Assembly (NCBI GenBank): GCA_017882245.1
Contig: JADGPV010000052.1
Span: forward strand, 1 to 19,986
Length of the DNA: 19,986 bases
Direction: 5' to 3'
Source: Bacteroidales bacterium
GTDB lineage: Bacteria; Bacteroidota; Bacteroidia; Bacteroidales; VadinHA17
Under the pieces are notes generated by a model. The model had not been told where the DNA came from. It worked only from the letters and a program-made list of their open reading frames with translations, and did no database searches. Positions 13,608 through 19,986 of the stretch are shown piece by piece (position 1 is the stretch's first letter; each line of letters opens with the position of its first letter). A program made the position numbers and the translations under genes.

Positions 13608-16265
13608 ATGAAGGATTACAATTTCACCGAAATAGAGAAGAAATGGCAGGAGTACTGGGAAAAACACGAGACCTTCAGAACTGCTGATGACTTTTCCAAT
13701 CCCAACAAGTTCTATGTGCTTGACATGTACCCCTACCCTTCAGGTGCCGGACTTCATGTAGGTCATCCCGAAGGTTATACTGCCACCGATATCGTTGCAC
13801 GCTATAAGCGCATGAAGGGCTTTAACGTTCTTCATCCCATGGGCTGGGATGCGTTCGGTCTCCCCGCTGAACAGTATGCCATCCAGACTGGCACACACCC
13901 TGCAGTGACCACCCGCCAGAACTGTGACACGTTTCGCAGACAGATAAAGGAACTTGGACTGAGCTATGACTGGGAACGTGAAATAAACACCACTGATCCG
14001 GGCTATTTTAAATGGACACAATGGATATTCATCAAACTCTACAATACCTGGTACGATCAGAAAACAGACCGCGGGCGTGACATAAATGAGCTTCCGATAC
14101 CACTCGATGTGCTCAAGGCAGGTGATGAGGCAAGAAGGAAATACATTGAATCAAAGCGGCTGGCTTATTATGACGATGCACAGATATGGTACTGTCCGTC
14201 ATGCCGTATCGTCTGCGCCAATGAAGAAGTACTGAACGACGGCACACATGAAAAATGCGGTAACAGGGTCGTACGGCGTAACCTCAAGCAGTGGATGCTG
14301 CGCATACCACAGTATGCCGAGAGGCTTCTTCGCGATCTCGATAACCTCGACTGGCCGGAAGGCATCAAGGAGATGCAACGCAACTGGATAGGACGCTCAA
14401 CCGGTGCGGAGGTGGATTTTAAAGTCGACGGAAAAAAAGATATTATTAGTGTCTACACAACAAGACCTGACACCCTTTTCGGTGCTACTTACATGGTGCT
14501 GGCTCCGGAAAATCCTCTGGTGGCAATAATAACCGCTCCTGATAAGAAGAAGGAAGTGGAAGCATATATCAACGCCTCTTCACTTAAATCCGAACTCGAC
14601 AGAACTGACCTCTCCAAAGAAAAGACCGGCGTCTTCACCGGAGCATATGCTGTCAATCCTGTCAATAACAAGAAAATACCCGTCTGGGTAGCCGATTATG
14701 TTTTAATGGGATACGGTACCGGCGCTATCATGGCTGTACCGGCTCATGATGACCGCGACTTCGAGTTTGCAAAAAAATTCGGGCTGGAGATCAGATGCAT
14801 TCTCTCTCCTGATGTAACAGACAGGGAACAGAAAGAGAGGATTATCGCCGGCAATGAATGCTGGACGGGAGATGGCGAATATATTAACTCGTCAGACAAT
14901 GAGCAGGGCATCACACTCAATGGCCTGAGCATGGAAAAAGGCATTGCCACCATCACAAACTGGATAGAACAGAAAAATATAGGCATCCACAGGGTCAACT
15001 ACAAACTGCGCGACTGGCTCTTCAGCCGCCAGCGTTACTGGGGAGAACCGTTTCCTGTCATACACTGGGACGATGGCCGCATAACCCTCATGGATGAGAG
15101 CGAACTGCCCCTCAGGCTCCCCGATCTTGAGGTGATTGAGCCGGGCGAGAACGGCGAATCCCCGCTGGCCAATGCCACCGAATGGCTTTACGTCACAGAT
15201 AAGGACGGTCGCCGGGGAAGACGCGAGACTAATACTATGCCGCAGTGGGCCGGATCGTGCTGGTACTACCTCAGGTTTATCGACCCAAAGAACGATGATG
15301 CCATCTTTGACAAAGCCAAAGAAAAATACTGGATGCCCGTTGATCTCTACATCGGCGGAGCTGAACATGCCGTACTGCATCTCCTTTACAGCCGCTTCTG
15401 GCATAAAGTGCTTTTTGACCTTGGAATCGTTTCAACCAGTGAGCCCTTCCTCAAGCTCTTCAACCAGGGCATGATCCTGGCCTTCGCCTATGAGACACCG
15501 GCAGGTGCCAAGGTATCATCGGACCAGATCAGTGAACGCGACGGAAAGTATTTTAATTCGGAAACTGGCGAAGAGGTAAAGCAGATTGTGGCAAAAATGT
15601 CAAAGAGCCTCAAGAATGTCATTAATCCCGATGACGTTGTCAAAAACTACGGAGCTGATTCACTTCGGCTATATGAGATGTTCATGGGCCCACTGGAAGC
15701 CACAAAACCATGGGATGACAAAGGTGTCAAAGGAGTTCTCGGTTTCCTTGCCAGGGCATACCGCCTGATAGCCAGTGAAGAGAACATCACACGCGGTGAG
15801 GAAGATCCTGAAATACTCAGGTCGCTTCATCAGCTGATCAGAAAGGCGACTGACGATATTGAGAATCTTCATTTCAACACAGCTGTCTCAGCAATGATGA
15901 TATTCCTGAATACAGTCATTAAGAAAGGAAAGATCACCCATGATACTGCCCTCACTTTCATTAAGATACTGTCTCCGTTTGCCCCTCACCTTGGAGAAGA
16001 GCTCTGGCATCTTACAGGCAAGAAGTATACAATTGCATTTGAACCGTGGCCGCAGGCTGAGGAGAAATACCTCAGGACCGACACCTTCGAATGCCCTGTA
16101 TCAGTCAACGGGAAAATGAGATTTAAAGTTGAACTCCCCATTGATCTGCCTCAGGAAGAAGTTAAAAGAATTGTACTGTCTGACGAGAGAGCAAAAAAAT
16201 GGATCGGCACCGCCACCCCAAAAGTAATCATAGTTCCAAACCGCATTGTAAATATTGTTATATGA
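13608..16265 (+). CDS. leuS: Leucyl-tRNA synthetase
   Basis: 885 residues. Charges tRNA-Leu and removes wrongly attached amino acids. ATG 13608 (MKDYNFTEIEKKWQEYW) is the canonical start; the frame is open 28 codons further up, but that extension is unlike the family. Class I signature HVGH is at 50-53 within YPYPSGAGLHVGHPEGY, and KMSKS at 663-667. The inserted CP1 editing domain, about 225-430, has the Thr-rich TTRPDTLFGATY (from 284) and GTGAIMAVPAHDDRDFE. A CPSC plus EKCGN cysteine cluster near 190-220 could bind zinc. WGEPFPVIHW and the tryptophan-rich MPQWAGSCWYYLRF precede the KMSKS loop; the anticodon-binding and C-terminal domains complete it. The stop overlaps the next start as ATGA. 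No clear promoter is seen in the 140-base gap shared with tRNA-Arg. Confidence 0.98.
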   Translation: MKDYNFTEIEKKWQEYWEKHETFRTADDFSNPNKFYVLDMYPYPSGAGLHVGHPEGYTATDIVARYKRMKGFNVLHPMGWDAFGLPAEQYAIQTGTHPAVTTRQNCDTFRRQIKELGLSYDWEREINTTDPGYFKWTQWIFIKLYNTWYDQKTDRGRDINELPIPLDVLKAGDEARRKYIESKRLAYYDDAQIWYCPSCRIVCANEEVLNDGTHEKCGNRVVRRNLKQWMLRIPQYAERLLRDLDNLDWPEGIKEMQRNWIGRSTGAEVDFKVDGKKDIISVYTTRPDTLFGATYMVLAPENPLVAIITAPDKKKEVEAYINASSLKSELDRTDLSKEKTGVFTGAYAVNPVNNKKIPVWVADYVLMGYGTGAIMAVPAHDDRDFEFAKKFGLEIRCILSPDVTDREQKERIIAGNECWTGDGEYINSSDNEQGITLNGLSMEKGIATITNWIEQKNIGIHRVNYKLRDWLFSRQRYWGEPFPVIHWDDGRITLMDESELPLRLPDLEVIEPGENGESPLANATEWLYVTDKDGRRGRRETNTMPQWAGSCWYYLRFIDPKNDDAIFDKAKEKYWMPVDLYIGGAEHAVLHLLYSRFWHKVLFDLGIVSTSEPFLKLFNQGMILAFAYETPAGAKVSSDQISERDGKYFNSETGEEVKQIVAKMSKSLKNVINPDDVVKNYGADSLRLYEMFMGPLEATKPWDDKGVKGVLGFLARAYRLIASEENITRGEEDPEILRSLHQLIRKATDDIENLHFNTAVSAMMIFLNTVIKKGKITHDTALTFIKILSPFAPHLGEELWHLTGKKYTIAFEPWPQAEEKYLRTDTFECPVSVNGKMRFKVELPIDLPQEEVKRIVLSDERAKKWIGTATPKVIIVPNRIVNIVI

Positions 16266-17515
16266 GAATACCGAAGATCAGGCTTGCCATTCTTGCAGTC
16301 TCATACCTTTTGCTGGCTTCATGTATCCAGCCGTCACCGGCAAAAAAAAGCATTGTGGCCGAACCGTCCGATACAGTTAAAACCGTTGCAGGAGCACCTG
16401 ATACCGTCAGCCTCATTCACGGTATACCTGTCGACTCTTATAATATCGTTACAGGAAAAGTCAGGAGAAACCAGTTCATCTCCACAATCCTTGCCTCGTA
16501 TAATGTTCCATGGAACACCATTGAAGAGCTCCTCAGAGAGAACAGGAAGGTATTTGATCCGCGAAAAATACGCACAGGAAGCAGCTACTCGGTTTTTCTG
16601 ACAAAGGACACACTGAACAGGGCAGATTACTTCATTTATGAACATGATCCTACAGTCAGTTATGTCTTCTCACTGAAAGACACTCTGTCAGTTTTAAGGT
16701 ATGATGCTGCAGTAAAGAAATTGCTGAAATATTCATCAGGATCAATTACTACCTCGCTCTGGGAGGCAGCCATGGAGAAGAATCTCAATCCCAACCTTTC
16801 AGCTGAGTTGTCAGATATATATGCATGGACTATTGACTTCTTCGGCCTCCAGCAGGGTGACAGGTTCAAGGTCATTTATGAAGAAGAGTTCATCGGAGAA
16901 GAGTCTATAGGTATCAGCAAGATACATGCAGCTCTCTTCGAACATGCAGGCAACTCAATTTATGCCATACCTTTCATTCAGGACAGCACTATGTCATTTT
17001 ATGACACTACCGGAGCCAGTCTGCGGAAGGCTTTTCTCAAAGCGCCGCTGAGGTACTCGCGTATCAGCTCGCGGTTTTCAGGGGCCAGGTATCATCCTGT
17101 TCTGAAGATTGTCAGGCCGCACCACGGAGTTGACTATGCTGCACCGGCAGGTACGCCGGTTGTATCAATCGGAGACGGAAGAGTCACGCAGACCGCCTTC
17201 GAGAACGGGTCAGGAAGAATAGTCCGCATAACACATAACAGCGTATATTCAACGGCCTATATGCACCTCTCGCGATTCGGTCCGGGAATAGCGCCCGGAG
17301 TCTATGTGAAGCAGGGCCAGGTGATAGGTTATGTTGGAAGTTCAGGGCTGTCAACAGGCCCTCATCTCGATTTCAGATTCTATCATAACGGATATGCAGT
17401 TAATCCGCTTAAGGTGGATGCCCCGCCCGTCAATCCTGTTGCTCCTGAAGCGATGGGAGAGTTTCAGAAAGTGGCAGATGGTTATATAGATCTTCTCGAA
17501 ACAATCAGCTACTGA
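16262..17515 (+). CDS. M23-family peptidase, outer-surface or periplasmic lipoprotein
   Basis: 417 residues from ATG 16262, which overlaps the leuS stop in ATGA. A lipoprotein signal peptide ends LLLAS-Cys21; no Asp follows, so the anchor is not dictated. About 55-130 looks like a LysM/OapA-type domain (QFISTILASYNVPWNTIEELLREN). A middle domain of about 130-265 (DIYAWTIDFFGLQQGDRFKVIYEE) resembles that of MepM-type cell-wall endopeptidases. The M23 domain is about 270-400: ISSRFSGARYHPVLK, then HHGVD with ligands His287 and Asp291, and His335 (YMHLS). The usual HxH is His368-Leu-Asp370, so one zinc-ligand histidine is replaced by Asp. Likely role: cleaving peptidoglycan crosslinks during growth, or a non-catalytic regulator if zinc is not held. 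It overlaps the convergent purN by 7 bases. Confidence 0.9.
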   Translation: MRIPKIRLAILAVSYLLLASCIQPSPAKKSIVAEPSDTVKTVAGAPDTVSLIHGIPVDSYNIVTGKVRRNQFISTILASYNVPWNTIEELLRENRKVFDPRKIRTGSSYSVFLTKDTLNRADYFIYEHDPTVSYVFSLKDTLSVLRYDAAVKKLLKYSSGSITTSLWEAAMEKNLNPNLSAELSDIYAWTIDFFGLQQGDRFKVIYEEEFIGEESIGISKIHAALFEHAGNSIYAIPFIQDSTMSFYDTTGASLRKAFLKAPLRYSRISSRFSGARYHPVLKIVRPHHGVDYAAPAGTPVVSIGDGRVTQTAFENGSGRIVRITHNSVYSTAYMHLSRFGPGIAPGVYVKQGQVIGYVGSSGLSTGPHLDFRFYHNGYAVNPLKVDAPPVNPVAPEAMGEFQKVADGYIDLLETISY

Positions 17516-18087
17516 TCAGCAAGGGTATCGATAAGCTTGCTAATCACCACGGGATAATATTCATACTCAAGGGCATGCACCCGGGCGGCAAGAGTGTCTG
17601 CATTATCACCGGGCAACACCGGGCATTTTGCCTGAAATATTATATCTCCCAAGTCATAACGTTCATTGACATAATGAATGGTTATCCCGCTCTCAGTGCA
17701 TCCTGCGTCCAATACTGCCCTGTGTACCCTGTCGCCGAACATTCCCTTGCCGCCGAAACGTGGCAGAAGAGCAGGATGAATATTGACAATGCGCCCCTTG
17801 TATTCCTCAATTATACGTGAAGGAACCAGCCAGAGAAAACCTGCGAGAACTATAAGATCAGCGTTCCTCCTTTGCAGGGTAAAAAGAACCTCTTCCGTCT
17901 CGTAAAACTGTTTGTGGTCGAAAAAAAATGAATCAACGCCGAGTGCAGCAGCCCTTTCCAGTACCATGGCCTGAGGCTTGTTTGACAAAACCAGTATAAC
18001 TTTCGCTTTCTTTTCGTTCGAAAAGTATCTTATTATATTTTCCGCATTGGTTCCGGCACCTGATGCAAAAATTACTATATTCTTCAT
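17509..18087 (-). CDS. purN: Phosphoribosylglycinamide formyltransferase
   Basis: 192 residues. Third step of purine synthesis: transfers formyl from 10-formyl-tetrahydrofolate to GAR. The N-terminal phosphate-binding ASGAGTN (8-14) is followed by VLSNK (33-37). Catalytic residues are Asn102 and His104 (IVNIHPALLPRFGG) and Asp145 in ERYDLGDIIFQAKCPV. GKGMFGDRVHRAVL (113-126) and ESGITIHYVNE are family-typical. The ATG at 18087 gives MKNIVIFASG, the standard start. The 3' end overlaps the M23 gene by 7 bases, tail to tail. Divergent from acpP; I recall purN next to acpP-fabF-rnc as common in Bacteroidota. Confidence 0.97.
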   Translation of the reverse strand: MKNIVIFASGAGTNAENIIRYFSNEKKAKVILVLSNKPQAMVLERAAALGVDSFFFDHKQFYETEEVLFTLQRRNADLIVLAGFLWLVPSRIIEEYKGRIVNIHPALLPRFGGKGMFGDRVHRAVLDAGCTESGITIHYVNERYDLGDIIFQAKCPVLPGDNADTLAARVHALEYEYYPVVISKLIDTLADQ

Positions 18088-18272
18088 TATCTGATATTTA
18101 CTGTTTTAAACTGTGTAGTGTGCCGCCACTTTAAAATCTATATTAAAATATTGATTTATATTTACTTATATTTATATCAACGTAAATTTCCATCAATTTG
18201 CTTGAATAATACTGTACAAATATATTTCTTTGCAGAGTTTTTAAAACGAGTATTAACGTAAAATTGAATAGT
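18088..18272. other. AT-rich divergent spacer of purN and acpP
   Basis: 185 bases, very AT-rich, with no gene. It holds a 9-base direct repeat TTATATTTA at 18156-18164 and 18166-18174, one base apart. The acpP promoter-like pair is listed separately. No clear -33/-7 pair is seen for purN. Confidence 0.5.
18202..18232 (+). promoter_or_regulatory. Putative promoter of acpP-fabF-rnc
   Basis: TTG at 18202-18204 (a second TTTG at 18197-18200), a 20-base spacer, then TTTCTTTG at 18225-18232, 7 of 8 to TAnnTTTG. It would leave a leader of about 34 bases before ATG 18273. Confidence 0.4.
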
Positions 18273-18509
18273 ATGTCGGACATTTCAACAAGAGTAAAAA
18301 AGATCATCGTTGAGAAGCTTGGCGTTGATGAAGCAGAGGTCACACCTGAAGCTCATTTCACAAATGACCTCGGAGCAGATTCTCTTGACACTGTCGAGCT
18401 GATCATGGAATTTGAAAAGGAATTCAATATCGGAATCCCTGATGATCAGGCAGAAAGTATCAGCACAGTAGGCGACGCTATAAAGTACATCGAAGAGAAC
18501 GCAAAATAG
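18273..18509 (+). CDS. acpP: Acyl carrier protein
   Basis: 78 residues, acidic, the usual length. It carries growing fatty acyl chains on a 4'-phosphopantetheine attached to Ser37 in GADSLDTVEL. ATG 18273 (MSDISTRVKKIIVEKLGV) is chosen over the in-frame TTG three codons upstream because it matches the standard start. Helices II-III, with EFEKEFNIGIPDDQAESISTVGDA, are intact. fabF begins 20 bases after the stop, so acpP, fabF and rnc form one transcription unit. No Shine-Dalgarno sequence is visible. Confidence 0.98.
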   Translation: MSDISTRVKKIIVEKLGVDEAEVTPEAHFTNDLGADSLDTVELIMEFEKEFNIGIPDDQAESISTVGDAIKYIEENAK

Positions 18510-18529
18510 TTTTCTTCCAATAATCTATA

Positions 18530-19777
18530 ATGAGGCGGGTTGTAGTTACCGGGATGGGGGCCCTTACCCCCGTCGGCAACACTCTGCAGGATTACTGGAA
18601 AGGTCTTGTTGATGGGGTCAGCGGTGCATGTCTTATCACACACTTTGACACCACGAAGTTTAAGACAAAGTTTGCCTGTGAACTTAAAGGCTTTGATCCT
18701 GCAAACTTTTTTGAAAGGAAAGAATCCCGCAAAATGGATCACTTCGTTCAGTATGCCTTTGTGGCTGCTGAAGAAGCAATCAAGGATGCCGGACTGGATC
18801 CTGAAGCCACCGATAAAGACCGTTCAGGTGTAATCTGGGCTTCAGGAACAGGCGGAATTGAGACATTGTATGAAGAGATAAAGAGCTTCGTAGTAGGCGA
18901 TGGAACTCCCCGTTTCAGCCCTTTCTTCATTCCCAAAATGATCAGTGACATTGCTGCCGGGATGATTTCCATCAAGTATGGATTCAGGGGTCCTAATTTT
19001 GCTACCGTGTCAGCCTGTGCATCTTCTACAAATGCTCTGATTGACGCCTATTATTATATTCTCCTCGGGAAAGCTGATCTTTTTGTTGCAGGCGGATCTG
19101 AGGCAGCTATTAATCCTATAGGTGTAGGCGGGTTTAATTCGATGCAGGCCCTGTCAACAAACAATGAGGAATATGCTTCTGCCTCCCGTCCTTTTGATGT
19201 GACAAGGGATGGTTTCGTCATTGGTGAGGGCGCCGGGGCACTTATCCTCGAAGAGTTGGAGCATGCCAGGTCCAGGGGTGCAAAGATCTATGCGGAAATA
19301 ATCGGTTCGGGTCTGACAGCTGATGCCTATCATATCACTGCTCCCCATCCCGACGGAATGGGAGCAGTCAATGTAATGAAAAAGGCTATCCTTGAAGCAA
19401 AACTCTTACCCTCAGATGTCGATTATATAAACGTTCACGGAACATCGACACCTCTCGGAGACATAGCTGAGACCAAGGCTATCCTGTCACTCTTCGGGGA
19501 GCATGCCTATAAATTGAATATCAGCTCCACGAAATCAATGACCGGGCATCTTCTCGGTGCTGCCGGTGCTATAGAAGCCATTGCCACAGTAATGGCGGTC
19601 ATTAATGGAATTGTTCCACCTACAATCAACTTCAGAAATCCTGACCCTGCCATAGATCAGAATCTGAACCTGACTCTGAACAAGGCACAGCACAGACCCG
19701 TGAAGGTGGCACTTAGCAATACCTTTGGCTTCGGAGGGCATAATGCCTCGATCTTGATCAGGAAATTCGAAGAATAG
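18530..19777 (+). CDS. fabF: Beta-ketoacyl-ACP synthase II
   Basis: 415 residues. Condenses malonyl-ACP with acyl-ACP during fatty acid elongation, using the acyl carrier protein encoded just upstream. The thiolase-fold triad is Cys163 (VSACASSTNAL), His303 (NVHGTSTPLGD) and His340 (KSMTGHLLGAAG), the same numbering as E. coli FabF. The N-terminus RRVVVTGMGALTPVGN and C-terminus NTFGFGGHNAS are standard. The type II call rests on the length and on the position after acpP. Its stop TAG shares its last base with the GTG proposed as the start of rnc. Confidence 0.97.
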   Translation: MRRVVVTGMGALTPVGNTLQDYWKGLVDGVSGACLITHFDTTKFKTKFACELKGFDPANFFERKESRKMDHFVQYAFVAAEEAIKDAGLDPEATDKDRSGVIWASGTGGIETLYEEIKSFVVGDGTPRFSPFFIPKMISDIAAGMISIKYGFRGPNFATVSACASSTNALIDAYYYILLGKADLFVAGGSEAAINPIGVGGFNSMQALSTNNEEYASASRPFDVTRDGFVIGEGAGALILEELEHARSRGAKIYAEIIGSGLTADAYHITAPHPDGMGAVNVMKKAILEAKLLPSDVDYINVHGTSTPLGDIAETKAILSLFGEHAYKLNISSTKSMTGHLLGAAGAIEAIATVMAVINGIVPPTINFRNPDPAIDQNLNLTLNKAQHRPVKVALSNTFGFGGHNASILIRKFEE

Positions 19778-19986
19778 TGTTCCTCCTTCGCAGGAAAGAA
19801 AATAACACTTTTGTTCATAACCGGCGCGACTTCCGATCCAGCCTGAAACAGCTCCTTGGCTTTAAGCCGGTCAACCTTCGCCTTTATGAGAAGGCTTTCA
19901 TACACCGCTCAGCTTCATATACCAGGCCTGACGGCACCAGAATAAACAATGAGAGGCTTGAATATCTCGGAGATGCAATAATTGAC
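19777..19986 (+). CDS. rnc: Ribonuclease III, N-terminal part
   Basis: 70 codons are seen before the window ends. It cleaves double-stranded RNA in rRNA and mRNA maturation. The frame contains YEKAFIHRSAS (from residue 42) and the catalytic signature NNERLEYLGDAIID at the edge, with the Glu and Asp that bind magnesium. No ATG is available: the frame is open upstream only to 19744, and the sole standard start is GTG at 19777, giving a TAGTG overlap with the fabF stop and suggesting translational coupling. The dsRNA-binding domain lies outside the window. fabF-rnc adjacency is common in Bacteroidota. Confidence 0.93.
   Translation, partial: MFLLRRKENNTFVHNRRDFRSSLKQLLGFKPVNLRLYEKAFIHRSASYTRPDGTRINNERLEYLGDAIID

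Overview
The window looks like chromosomal DNA of a member of the Bacteroidota, probably Bacteroidales or a close relative. The reasons are: a large secreted repeat protein of the gliding/type IX secretion style; the gene order purN <- / -> acpP-fabF-rnc; promoter-like boxes of the form TTG-N18-20-TAnnTTTG in front of several genes; near absence of Shine-Dalgarno sequences; and intergenic palindromes of a kind I recall from this phylum. Almost all recognisable genes are housekeeping genes.

Layout. 1-1285 (minus): the N-terminal part of a very repetitive secreted protein that runs off the left edge. 1286-2102: a gene-poor stretch holding a strongly self-complementary segment (1381-1598, candidate structured RNA) and a 33-residue lysine-rich gene. 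2103-4652 (plus): a membrane sensor histidine kinase with two PAS domains. 4662-6419 (minus): aspS, convergent with the kinase. 6542-8391 (plus): cation efflux transporter, tadA and a small membrane protein. 8500-9837 (plus): glutamate dehydrogenase, closed by a strong terminator. 9898-11007 (minus): dprA. 11127-12927 (plus): tatD and type I asparaginase, 4 bases apart. 12973-13467: tRNA-Ser(GGA) on plus and tRNA-Arg(CCG) on minus, flanking a 330-base nest of palindromes. 13608-17515 (plus): leuS and a lipoprotein M23 peptidase with overlapping stop and start. 17509-18087 (minus): purN. 18273-19986 (plus): acpP, fabF and the start of rnc.

Functionally the genes fall into translation (aspS, leuS, tadA, two tRNAs), fatty acid synthesis (acpP, fabF), nitrogen/amino acid metabolism (gdh, ansA, purN), DNA/RNA processing (dprA, tatD, rnc), envelope (M23 lipoprotein, surface protein) and sensing/transport (histidine kinase, CDF transporter). 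I see no phage, CRISPR array, toxin-antitoxin pair or defence island.

The parts that the genes do not explain are non-coding: the nested-helix segment at 1381-1598, the 141-base cruciform-like element at 13060-13200, and smaller dispersed palindromes. All gene assignments come from reading motifs in the translated sequence; no database search was run.
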